A stretch of 64,000 nucleotides of DNA from Chaetoderma sp. LZ-2023a (Eukaryota > Mollusca > Caudofoveata > Chaetodermatida > Chaetodermatidae), in assembly GCA_034401795.1 (NCBI GenBank), contig CM067365.1:16111166-16175165 (forward strand), read 5' to 3'. The first letter of the stretch is position 1; the number at the start of each line of letters is the position of its first letter. The notes under the pieces were generated by a model, which saw nothing but the letters and a program-made list of their open reading frames with translations, made no database searches and was not told the DNA's origin. This document shows, piece by piece, positions 12,172 to 23,689 of the stretch. Position numbers and translations under genes: made by a program.

Positions 12172-12950
12172 AACGGTATTTTCAGTGATTGCGGGGGGGG
12201 GGCCCCTCTGAGTCAAACAACGCTTTCTAGTTTCACTGAAAAATGTTGCTACCTATGTCAGTAATATTTTTAGTCAGTCAAATTAGTTTCAAAATATTCA
12301 ACAAATTATTTCTTACAATAAAATTAATGTTTGTTATCTGACCTGCTTGCTTGAAAGGTGAAGAATAAATGTGTATGCACATCTAACCCCATTTTACAAT
12401 GAAATATGATTTTGGAAACAAGTTGAATGAAATTTGTTAATGCATATGGCAGCAACAAAATTCATTCAAATTGATATTAAAATTTTCAGGTTTTATATTT
12501 TATATCTGGAATGAATTCAGTTCTGTCAGTATATTATATCAGTGGCTAAAGTGGTATTCTGTTTCTACTATATATCTCAAATTGGTTGACTACATTACAC
12601 TTTTAATGATAACTTTCATGTTTGTATAGTTCTTTATAATAATTATTAGTCAAAGTAACTAATGTAACTAGTTACATTGCTCAACATACGTAACTGTGAA
12701 CCCAGGCCTGTCCAAGTAATATATTTTCAAGAATATCTACTGAGCTCTTTCAAGTCTTGGTCTGCAAATGGACATTTATCAAGACCATTGCGTAAGCTGG
12801 GTTTTTTGGTCAGTTTGAGTTTTGGGCTGGGATACCAAATTTCAATTTCACTAGCACAGGTGGCGGCCTAAAATTTTCCAATCACATTTTAAGATTGTGA
12901 ACAGAAAATCATTTTATAAGTCTGACGACTCTAAAGCGGATTGAGTTTCA
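12172..12950. other. AT-rich intergenic sequence
   Basis: No supported gene. A G-run lies at about 12191-12200, and a short mirror pair (ATTTTCAGTGA near 12178, TCACTGAAAAAT near 12233) flanks it, too short to call an element. Confidence 0.5.
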
Positions 12951-13076
12951 TTAACCCTTTCAATCCTTAAAGTAACTTTTTACAATGTATATTCTGTTGA
13001 ATATTTTGAAATTACAGATTTTCCGTTTGTTTACCATGAAATTGAGATACATGTAATTTATCCCTGAAAGGGTTAA
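12951..13076. mobile_element. piggyBac-like MITE with TTAA duplication
   Basis: 126 bp including TTAA at both ends (12951-12954 and 13073-13076). The termini are CCCTTTCA and TGAAAGGG, with matching subterminal bases. CCC...GGG ends inside TTAA are the signature of piggyBac-superfamily termini. No coding capacity. Confidence 0.6.
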
Positions 13077-13245
13077 AGCTAGAATTCCATTACCGCGTAT
13101 GCGTATCCGAATGAGTGATTCCATTTGTACGTATGCGTATCTGAAAGTAGTGATTTTATTCAATTAATTGGACTACTACTACCACAACCGTCACTGCTGC
13201 TGCTGTTGTTACTACTACTACCACTACCACCACTGCTGCTGTTGT

Positions 13246-13277
<32 letters not shown>

Positions 13278-13576
13278 TGAATATGTTCTAAAATAGTCTA
13301 TCAGCCTTTCAGTGAGTTTCACATTCCAGCGCGCTTACTATGAATTTAACTTATATATTGGAACACATGTACAGAATAATAGTGCCGATTTGAGGAAAGC
13401 CCATGAAAGACGTAATGAAAACGTAATTTTCAAGGAATCCCACATCTGAATGCTGTCCGTATCTGAATAAAATCGCTACATGTAACGATCGGATTCAGAT
13501 ACGGACAGGTTTCGCACACGCATCTATGGAAATTTTGGATACGGTTACACATACGCATTAATGGAATCCTAGCTTT
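13075..13576. repeat. Inverted-repeat element of about 500 bp
   Basis: Arms 13075-13112 and 13540-13576 are inverted copies (AAAGCTAGAATTCCATTA and its near reverse complement, continuing into GCGTATGCGTATCC-like sequence). A second inverted pair CTGTCCGTATCTGAAT / ATTCAGATACGGACAG sits at about 13453-13509. A triplet microsatellite occupies the middle. Likely a MITE whose superfamily I cannot assign. Confidence 0.6.
13171..13276. repeat. Triplet microsatellite (CTA/CTG/CCA mixtures)
   Basis: An interrupted array of ACT, ACC, GCT and GTT triplets ending in a clean ACT run. Confidence 0.9.
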
Positions 13577-15780
13577 AGCTTGAAAGCAACATATTTAACA
13601 CATTCTACAATAATAAATCCTAAATTACTATATCCTGTTTCTAAATGCGGGATGTTGTGTGCCGATGCATCATAAATAAATCAGATTGGACCCTTTAAAA
13701 ATTGACAGGGCTTATTCTCATCCCGGAATTGTCTTTTAAATTTTGCTTTTAGCCTTAGGGGCCCCAGGTGGCGACATCGTTCAAAAGATAAAGCTTTATC
13801 ATTGCATTAACCTACAAGAACAGGAAATCTTTTATTCAATATTTTCCCCATATAAGTTAGTGGTTATGATTATCAGTTATATGAGGATTGAACAGCGAGT
13901 GGGTGGGGTGGAGGGAGGTTTCCTGAGAAAATTGTATATGTTGGATAGTAGCATCTAAAGGGAATTTGTAAGCCAGTGCTGAGTGCACATGCGACACTAA
14001 CTATAGTGTATTATAGTAGATGCCAGGATGACAGCAAAGGTGTATATAACCCTATAATCAGAATTATAATGGTGTATGGCTCTATCTAATTGCCCATGCC
14101 ACAAGTGACTGGTCAGCTTATATAAATTAAATACACTATTATATTTGTTCCATTATGATTATCCATGTCAATAATAAATGAACAAAAATTCTAAAGAAAG
14201 ACAACTACCACTATGTGACTTTGAATATATGTCTATTGTATAATTGACATGCATGCATAGAACGATTCCTGGAAAAGTTCTAGAAAACTGACCAGCCGAC
14301 GCTTTCTGCTTCCAATTCTCCTATCAATTTCACTCTCAGGAACGTGTGATTGTGGTAAGTATGAGAAAACGTGCTCCATTTCTCACTGGAAGTAAATCCT
14401 GTCCTAAATATTTTGCAAAAAACAGAAAAACAAATAATTCCAACACCAGATAGATAGACGCGTGCGCTTCTTCTAAAATTAGCCGTTTGTAATCCAATAC
14501 ACAGCAGTCAGAGCTTTATCTTATCATGGAAGCTAAACCACTACTCATCACTCGCGTAGTAGATTGGAGAGTCGATTCTTGAAATAAATTATTTAAAATA
14601 GTTCGGCGTCAAAGTTAAGCGATCGATGGAAGTGGCACTTGACATAACAATAGTAGATTTAATTTTCACAATTTTCACAGTAAAATTATACTCACCATGT
14701 TTTTATGACCTAAATTATCAGAAATGTATCGGTAACAAAACATCGACAGTCAAACTGAAGACAAGTTTCCCACTGCAGCCGATTACTTTCTCGCGCAGCG
14801 GAGATTATTTGGGTTGCACCATTTGGTACCACGGGGGACGCTAGTGGCGAAGACATTTGAAATCAAACATGACATCATCGTTCATAACCAAATTAACAAT
14901 GTTTGATTTACTCTTAATCAAAATTATATGATTTTCCTAAAAAAGACCATAGGTAGAAATATTATTTCGTAAGAAATTTGTGAGTTTTCTGAATATTATT
15001 TCATAATTGCAATGATCCGTCGGTCCTAGGTAAACCCATCTCCCCCACGTACGTTCGTGCTACCAATTCCCGCCCACAAGCAGACGAACTTTTCCCGTCA
15101 AAATACCGTCGAAGTTTTGAAGAGTTGGTCATCAATACTTCCAGTACAGTAAAGCATTAAAAAACTTCTTACTATAATGCCATTAATGTTCTCTGTTGAA
15201 TCAACCGATATTATAGGGGATACATGACTAGTTATGTCGTTAATGAAAAACTATCCACACGCGTGTCTCTTGTTTGTTTTTTAAAGTTCATTGGGTTCAA
15301 GTTGAAGTACTGTAACTCGGTGTAACAATCTAAAAATAGAGGCGTGACTTCTACAAGAATACGTATATACTTCTCTCGATCTCGAATCCAAGGCGATCTC
15401 GCGAGATACGAATGTCGGTTTAACTCTATATCCTGATCGTCCTCAATGTCTGACTTGACATAATGTCGCGCCAAATGTTATATAATGCTAACATATTTCC
15501 TTTTACAGTTAACAAAATCTTACAGAATTTAACAAAAGTAATCATAGATTGCAGACCCCCGCCCCCCCCCCCCCCCTGCTGTTTGTCTTATTTTAAACTG
15601 TTATCGGATTTTGCGGATCATTTTTTCGGATCGCAGCCAAAGTTGTGGAATCATATAGGGTATGGTCACACCCTTTCGTTGAGCCAAAGCATCAAAGCCT
15701 GACCTACATTTCATGGGTAACTGAAAATTACAGGAAATTGTTATCCTGGCTAGTTTCAAGTTTTTGGTATACTGGGACTA
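13577..15780. other. Intergenic sequence without supported gene
   Basis: AT-rich; the open frames are short, have no recognisable motif and lack codon structure. A run of C interrupted by one A or G lies at about 15556-15575. I see no RNA gene. Confidence 0.5.
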
Positions 15781-16020
15781 GTTTAGTAGGGTCATTTCTG
15801 GAGTTTCCGTGACCATCTCGTGCTAAGTAAGGTTTGGTGGTTTATTTTGATATTTTAGGGCATTTAGAAAAAAATAAGTCCCCACGCCCCTCGCAAAGGT
15901 GTGGGCTATCTCCAGCAGGGGGCCAAATCCAAGATGGCCGCCCCTCATCGGAGCCAAAAATGGAAAATACAATATAGTCCATGAGATGACCCAGTGATTT
16001 TTCACCACAGGGAGCTTACG
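15781..16020 (+). repeat. Dispersed copy of the 355-bp repeat family
   Basis: Shares GTTTATTTTGATA, CCCCACGCCCCTCGCAAA, GTGTGGGCTA, TCCAGCAGGG, AATCCAAGATGGC and GGAGCCAAAAATGGAAAATA, in the same order, with the tandem units at 22440-23330. Confidence 0.8.
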
Positions 16021-16959
16021 GTTTTATGGTATCGTTGGAAAGCTTAGGGTATCTACAATGTGATTTTAAATGTTCGACTTACCACAACTTGTCCGTTTAG
16101 GTTTCCAACAACAAAATCTGACCCCACCCTCGGTATTCAATTTTGAAATATGACATGCAAATTTGGCTTTCAATCTTAGAATCATTTGCAAATTTTTTGA
16201 TTTGATGGCTTTTGCTTACAGGCTTGTTGAAATTCAAATTAGGCCATGGATTTCTGGGCAATAAGCCAGTCGTTTCTAGTGCATGTAGTAAATTAAATCT
16301 AATCATCACACATCAGGTCACATGCCTGTTAATTACTATATTTACTCAAACTAAAATTGGCAAAATATACAATTCTATAAGAGTTATAGACGTTTTCCAT
16401 GTTTTCCTATTTATATTATTACTTCATAAAATAAGCTAATACTACAGTCAAACCCGTCTATGCAGGAAACAATAAATGGGTCATCAAAACATAGCCACTA
16501 AAGACGGTTGCATAATAGGTATCATTTGCTAAATTTGTTAGATAACGTGTCGGGCTAAATGATGACAGTTCTTACAGAACATTATCTTGCAACAAGCTTA
16601 TGTAAAGAACATTGCATTGTCCATCCTGTCCATAACGGACACCAACTTTTGGGCCCAAAAAGGTGGCTCTTTATATAATCTTTGTTATAACACGTTAATT
16701 ACTATATCAAAGAAAATTACACATGCAACATAACAGCATCAATGCCTTTATCAATATTTTCCAATACATTTGTACTATTGACTTAGTTTTTATCTGTTTG
16801 AAGTCGGTATTGCTAGACTTGCAAACAACATATCTATGCCATAATTATATTAGAAGCAATAAAACAATATTTGAAATGGTGGTTTACGTGTTTTGACATT
16901 AACAGTTATTGTATGTATATGTAGATCACTTAGTTAATCAAGGCATCTATGTCACGTGT
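16021..16959. other. Intergenic sequence
   Basis: No supported gene or repeat seen, apart from generic AT-rich sequence. Confidence 0.45.
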
Positions 16960-17599
16960 TCAGTCAATGTCACTGTCAGATTCTGAATCTCTGCTTTCCT
17001 CTACACTCGTTAAGTTCTCACAGGTTTCAGCGCAGCTACAATAGTCTGTACATGGAATTTTATTTCTGAAACAGGAACAACGATTTCCAGAGCAACCAGC
17101 TTTACAACCACATTTAAGCAGTTCAAGAATCTCTTTTGGAGCTGGTAGAAGATCCATCCAGTCTACTGAAATTTCACCATTGGTTACCACCCATCCATGC
17201 CCACATGGACTGGGTATATCAGGCTTTGCTTCTAAGGAAGATCTCCATATTAGAGCCTAGTAATCATCTTTACAGGGTGGCAATTAATGACTCTGCAATT
17301 TTACCACAAAAATCTTATATCTTGGTTCATCTACATCATCTCCCAGCTTTCCATATAATTAGCCAATAAACCTTTCAGCATCCTGCAGAGTGCCCTCACT
17401 GATAGGAATTTAGTTTTCAATGTTAACCATTGCTTCACAATTCACTGGGTTTGTAGCAACGATATCAAACGCCATTCTTCTAACCTTTACCTGAAAAATC
17501 ACTGTTGGTGTCACATCCTGTAAAAGAATTTAATCCTGGCAAAGCTTTACATATACTCGTTGTTAGCTTTTGGGAAAGAGCATTGATATCAATAAAACG
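16960..17599 (-). pseudogene. Multicopy invertebrate protein, C-terminal part with CXC-like Cys domain
   Basis: Reading leftwards from about 17599, fragments in shifting frames give ICKALPGLNSFTGCDT, then SPCGHGW, then VTNGEISVDWMDLLPAPKEI followed by a Cys-rich block (CGCKAGC, CSCF, PCTDYCSC) and an acidic tail ending in stop at 16960. The Cys block resembles the CXC (tesmin/TSO1-like) arrangement. From memory of the family, these pieces belong to large uncharacterised proteins repeated many times in cnidarian, mollusc and similar genomes. The upstream half of the same copy lies at 20440-21900; the satellite array separates the two. Function unknown; a mobile-element origin is plausible but unproven. 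Confidence 0.6.
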
Positions 17600-20430
17600 A
17601 GTAGGTGTCTTTGTTCGGTGGGAACGCTATCGACCTGTTTGGTCTAAAATCTGTGGTATGAGCCAGTTCAGACACTATGGCGCCAAAAATACGCCTGTGA
17701 ACGGTATTCCATTAAGATTTACGATAATCAGACCTTCATTGCTAAATAATAATGGAGATAGAACTTTCTAGTTTTTTGCATGTCGATAGTTCTTTGAGAG
17801 TCCTATCAAGCTATCTGGTCTAAAATCTGGGGTAATGGCGGATTCAGACAACATAGTCCCTTATATAGGCAATTGCGGGCGATTTTTCATGTTTTTCACT
17901 ACTCTTTTGTACGCTACAATATTATTTCCATGATTTTTTTGAAAAATATGGTTCGAATGTAGCCTATTCATATTACTAAACATCAGACGTCCAAGCAATC
18001 CCGTGGTCGACCGACCACCGCGAGACTTACACCGTTTCTATTACCACCGTGAAAAAACCGAATGTTTATCTAATTGACATTCGACACATTCGGATATATC
18101 GGAAAGAAACGTGTATTGCTAAAAATAATGGAGATAGACCTTTCCAATTTTGTGCATGTCTGTAGTTCTTTGGGAGCACTATCGATCTGTTTGGTCTAAA
18201 ATCTGGGGTAATGGCCAGTTCAGACAGTGTGGCGCCAAAAATACACCTGTGAACGGAATTCCATTAAGATTTACGATAATCAGACCTCCATTGCTAAAAA
18301 TAATGGAGATAGAACTTTCTAATTTTTTGCATGTCGATAGTTCTTTGCGAGCCCTATCAACCTGTCTGGTCTAACATTTGGGGTAATGGCCGGTTCAGAC
18401 AGTATGGCGCCATAAATACGCCTGTGAATGGAATTCCATTAAAATTTACGGTAATCAGACATCCATTGCTAAAAATAATGGAGATAGAACTTTCAAATTT
18501 TTTGCATGTCGATAGTTCTTTGACAGCCCTATCGATTGATATGTATGAAAATCTGGGGTAATGGCCGATTCAGACAACATAGCGCCTTATATAGGCAATT
18601 GTGGGCAATTTTTCATGTTTTTCACTACTCTTTTGTTCGCTACAATATTATTTCCAGGAATTTTTTTTTTAATATGGCCCGAATGTAGCCTATTCATGTT
18701 ACTAAACATCAAACGTGCAAACGATCCCGTGGTCGACCGACCAGCGCGAGACTTACACCGTTTCTATTACCACTGTGAAAAAACCGAATGTGTCGAATGT
18801 TTATCTAATTGACATTCGACACATTCGGATATATCGGAAAGAAACATGTATTGCTAAAAATAATGGAGGTAGAATTTTCTAATTTTTTGCATGTCGATAG
18901 TTCTTTGGGAGCCCTATCAAGCTATCTGGTCTAAAATCTGGGGGTAATGGCCGGTTCAGACAGAATGGCGCCATAAATACGCCTGTGATCGGAATTCCAT
19001 TAAGATTTACGGTAACCAGACCTCCATTGCTAAAAAATAATGGAGATAGAACTTTCTAATTTTTTGCATATCGATAGTTCGCCCTATCAACCTATCTGGA
19101 CTAAAATCTGGGGTAATGGCCGGTTCAGACAGAATGGCGCCATAAATACGCCAGTGAACAGAACTCCATTAAGATCTATGGTAATCAGACCTCCATTGCT
19201 AAAAAATAATGGAGATAGAACTTTCTAATTTTTTGCATGTCGATAGTTCCTTGGGAGCCCTATCAAGCTATCTGGTCTAAAATCTGGGGGGGGGGGGGTG
19301 TACTGGCCGGTTCAGACAGTATGCCGCCAGATATACGCCTGTAAATGGAATTCCATTAAGATTTACGGTAATCAGACCTCCATTGCTAAAAATAATGGAG
19401 ATAGAACTTTCTAATTTTTTGCATGTCTGTAGTTCTTTTGGAGCGCTATCGATGTGTTTGATCTAAAATCTGGGGTAATGGCCGATTCAGACAGTATGGC
19501 GCCAGAAATACGCCTGTGAACGGAATTCCATTAAGATTTACGATAACCAGACCTCCATTGCTAAAAATAATGGAGATAGAACTTTCTAATTGTTTGCTTG
19601 TCTGTAGTTCTTTGGGCGCACTATCGATCTGTTTGGTCTAAAATCTGGGGTAATGACCGGTTCAGACAGAATGGCGCCAGAAATACGCCTGTGAATGGAA
19701 TTCCATTAAGATTTACGGTAATCAGACCTCCATTGCTAAAAATAATGGGGATAGAACTTTCTAATTTTTTGCATGTGTGTGGTTCTGTGTGAGTGCTATC
19801 GATCTCTTTGGTCTAAAATCTGGGGTTAATGGCCAGTTCAGACAGTATGGCGCCAAAAATACGCATGTGAACGGAATTCCATTAATATTTACGATAATCA
19901 GACCTCCATTGCTAAAAATAATGGAGATAGAACTTTCAAGTTTTTTGCATGTCTGTAGTTCTTTGGGAGCGCTATCGATCTGTTTGGTCTAAAATCTGGG
20001 GTAATGGCCGGTTCAGACAGTATGGCGCCATAAATACGCCTGTGAATGGAATTCCATTAAGATTTACCTTAATCAGACATCCATTGCTAAAAATAATGGA
20101 GATAGAACTTTCTAATTTTTTGCATGTCGATAGTTCTTTGACAGCCCTATCGATTGATATGTATGAAAATCTGGGGTAATGGTCGATTCAGACAACATAG
20201 CGCCTTATATAGGCAATTGTGGGCGATTTTTCATGTTTTTCACTACTCTTTTGTTCGCTACAATATTATTTCCAGGAATTTTTTTTAAATATGGCCCAAA
20301 TGTAGCCTATGCATATTACCAAACATCAAACGTGCAAACAATCCCGAGGTCGACCGACCAGCGCGAGACTTACACCGTTTTTATTACCACCGTGAAAAAC
20401 CCGAATGTGTCGAATGTTTCGAACGTGAAT
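17600..20430 (+). repeat. Satellite array with short and long units
   Basis: The marker AATCTGGGG, or a close variant, recurs 13 times (about 17650, 17824, 18198, 18374, 18550, 18930, 19108, 19282, 19464, 19640, 19815, 19995 and 20167). The spacing is 172-182 bp, except after 17824 and 18550, where it is about 375-380 bp; the last unit is also long. Short units share CAGACAGTATGGCGCC, GGAATTCCATTAAGATTTAC and AATAATGGAGATAGAACTTT. Long units carry extra sequence with TTATATAGGCAATTG, CGTGGTCGACCGACC and an inverted pair CCGAATGTGTCGAATGT / ACATTCGACACATTCGG. The array lies inside a pseudogene. Confidence 0.9.
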
Positions 20431-20439
20431 AAGGAACTG

Positions 20440-21900
20440 TGTTCAGATCAGTGCATGTATACACATTTTGGTGTTTATTTTCTGCTGAAAGTGGCATGCC
20501 AATACTAGCACATCGGTAGCTGATGGCCAGATAACAACACGAGTTTCCAGCATCTCTGGCATGCAAAGCACGTATCTGCCGCTTCTGGTGTGGACTCCAA
20601 ACTCCGGGACTTCCATCTCAGGTGACAGTATCATGTATAACCACATACCGGTGACAGTTTTCCATGCACAAAATAAGTGGAACTGGAGGCAAGTTTGAGT
20701 GCATAAATTTGCTTTAAAAAAAAATAAAATAAAAAGGAATTCAACAAGGGCAGTTTTATTTTCACCACAGAAAAGTAACTGTCCACGCCGATTCCTTTCA
20801 GCAGATTTAATCAAGACACTTGGATATTCGTCAGCTACAATGCCAACCTCTGAATTATCTTCTGTAAGTACTAACGCTTTGTCAATCGCTAAAGATGCCA
20901 GGTCAGAAAATGTGCTGGGTAGATCTGATAATGCTTGGAGAACGGCCATGATATCTATAATTCAAACTGAATACCATCAGCCTTCAATAAGATATTTTGA
21001 TTTCCAACTTTTGTGGTCTTTATCTTGTTTAGACTGCTGAAGTTTTTCAAGTTAAGTTTCTTTAGTGGTGCATAGAAGCAAACGTGTTTGTTGAAGGTCT
21101 TGAATGTGTAAAGGAGGGTGTGGCCTCCTTTCCCTTGACATATGCCTGATTAATCTTGTCAGCTATAAATTCATTAACAACAACTCCAGATGTCAAACTA
21201 GCTCACTAGAACATCTGTATGGATTGCTAAGATTCTGAACAAGAGTCACAAACTTTTGAACAGCTGCAGAATCACACTGGCTCCTGTGTAGTGTGCCTTC
21301 CGTGTTCTGATAGGATTGTATTGCCAATCAAAACAACTAATCTGGAAACAATATTCTTGAATAGAAGCTCGCTCCTCATGTGCAGTGACAAGCCAAATTT
21401 GAACTGCTTCTTTATTCAAACTGAAGCCTATTATACCACCCCTGGCTTTGGTGGATCGATTCAATGTTTGTTCAATGGGTTGGTTTCGGGGTAACTGAGC
21501 AGAAGCGTTTGTTTCCCCCTGAACTGTGAACTATCCGCATGCTGGATGTGATTTATCCAAATCCTTCATTTCACACCAATAAACTGGAAGATATCTAGCA
21601 TAGTTTGTGAGATCGTAAGCAAACATCCAAGGTATCATATCACGGGGGCGTGTAATTGTCAGTTACCTTCGTGTGTAGACCTAATGAAGTGAAGAAGGAT
21701 TCCTACAACCTCAAGGTAAGAGTTCCAGAATGTCGCCATTGGTGTGTTTAGCATTTTGTAATAGTCAATGTATAAGTTATAGACATGATCAAAGTCATCA
21801 GAATAAACAGAGTTTTTAGATTTCACAGCAGTATTCAACACAGTACTAGACTCCTACATGTCAGTCATTTCAGGTAAATGTTGTTCAACGCGCCCGTATT
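20440..21900 (-). pseudogene. Multicopy invertebrate protein, N-terminal and middle part
   Basis: Minus-strand fragments in order: about 21841-21659 (DHVYNLYIDYYKMLNTPMAT, FWNSYLEVVGILLHFIRST), 21464-21246 (NRSTKARGGIIGFSLNKEAV, WLVTAHEERASI) and 20949-20443 (LQALSDLPSTFSDLASLAID, FCGENKTALVEFLF, ATDVLVLACHFQQKINTK). Order and wording match the uncharacterised repeat-like family whose C-terminal half lies at 16960-17599. The D-T-D type segment (here A-T-D-V-L-V-L) resembles the acidic strand of PIN/FEN-like nuclease folds, but I cannot establish catalysis. Several frameshifts are present. The break at about 20440 falls just before the expected GCDT segment. Confidence 0.6.
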
Positions 21901-22439
21901 TGAATGATTCCCAATGTCAGAGTGTGTGATAACTTCATCACTTAAACACTTGAACTATGTACTACCAGTATTTCAATTTTAAGACAATCGTGGTATACCG
22001 GTAATCTATTGTATATTTTTGTACTAATTTTATTGGAAGCCACACCTGCAAAAAGCTACCAGTCAAATTAGTGTCACAATATTCACTATATCTTTTGTTT
22101 CATTGAGAAGACTTCGTTTTTAAGTGATCTGTCTGGGCGTACGGGTTACATCTTTAAAGTGTAGAATGTTTTATTCTTATTGTAGAAAAGTACATTTTAG
22201 GTATTTCCATGTTTGTAAACCAAACAATTTGCATAAATATATATGTAACATGTAAAATTATCTTACTGACATATATGTGCCTTCTAAAATGACAGAATTC
22301 TGCTTTTGGAGGGTATGTGTCTTTGACTTTGGTTTCTATGGTAATGGACAGCTTCTCTAATGTCCAACATGCGCATTTTTAAAGTACACATTCAAATCGA
22401 CAAAATGATACCATAAAACCTTAGTCCACCCCGGGGTGC
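21901..22439. other. Intergenic sequence
   Basis: No supported feature; it runs into the tandem repeat at about 22440. Confidence 0.45.
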
Positions 22440-23330
22440 AGCCAAAATCATTTTAGGCCCCTTTATGGGATTTGCCTTATAGACTAATAACGGTGGATCT
22501 AATTAACTTAGAAGCATGTGTAATGTGTCATTTGCATGTATTTTCTAGGTAAGAAAGCGAATAGAATGAAAAGAATTGAGTTTTATGGTCAAGGTCTAAA
22601 TCCAATATGGCCACCAAAACCATGCCAACCTCTCGTATTTAGGAGAATTTGTGGAGTTTCCATGCTCATTTCGTGCGAAGGAAAGTTTGATAGTTTATTT
22701 TGATACTTTAGGGTATTTAGGAAAAAAAATAATCCCCCTCCCCCCACGCCCCTCGCAAAAGTGTGGGCTAACTCCAGCAGGGGACCAAATCCAAGATGGC
22801 TGCCACTCGTCGGAGCCAAAAATGGAAAATACAATAACGGTGAATCTAATTAACTTATAAGCATGTATAATGTGTCATTTTTCTATATTTTCTAGGTAAG
22901 AAAGCTAATGGAATAAAAAGAATTGAGTTTTTTGGGCAAGGTCACAATCCAATATGGTCGCCAAAACCATGTCAACATCTCGTAGTTAGGGTCATTTTGG
23001 AGTTGTCATGACCATTTCATGCGAATGGAGGTTTGATGGTTTATTTTGATATTTTAGGGTATTTGGAAAAAATAAGCCCCCATGCCCCTCGCAACAGTGT
23101 GGGATAAATCCAGCAAAGGGTGGGGGGGGGTGGTGTTGCAAATCCAAGATGCCTGCCACTCTTCGAAGCTAAAACTGGAAAACACAATAACGTTGGAACT
23201 AATTTACCTATAAGCATGTGTAATGTGTAATTTCTATATATTTTCTAGGCAAGAAAAACAATGGAATAAAAAGAATTGAGTTTTAAGGTCAAAATCCAAT
23301 ATGGCTGCCAAAACCATGCCAACATATCGT
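22440..23330 (+). repeat. Tandem repeat, about 350-357-bp unit, 2.5 copies
   Basis: The segment CAATATGGCCACCAAAACCA and its variants occurs near 22590, 22950 and 23300. Each full unit also carries the CCCCTCGCAA, GTGTGGG, TCCAGCA and AATCCAAGATG blocks seen at 15781-16020. Short G and C runs vary between units. Confidence 0.8.
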
Positions 23331-23689
23331 ATTTTGTCAATAACACACATAGTAAACATAACACAATTATGATATATATGTATACATGGTTAAAGGACAC
23401 GGAAGTGGAAAATGCTGTACATTGCACTGTCTTTGAATGTGTTAGTGATAAGTTCAAAATTTTAACATAGGTACATATGATGAAACAACCAGTTGTACTA
23501 AATCATATCTTACAGTGGTACAGATTAAATCTCAGAATCAGAGTCTGTCTTATCATTTGAAAACTTGGCATTTGCTGATATGGACTTATCAGAGTCAGAT
23601 GTCAGATGAAGTCTGGTCATTGATTTATCCATCATCCGATACCTCATCATTAGATAACTCACCAGATACCTCTACTGGGGTTAATGTAA

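Noticed and set aside
12178..12244. Possible tiny MITE with ATTTTCAGTGA ends
   Set aside because: Only about 11 bp of inverted repeat and no visible target duplication.
17505..20508. Repeated small proteins (TPVNGIPLRFT type)
   Set aside because: Translations of satellite units; no reason to think them coding.
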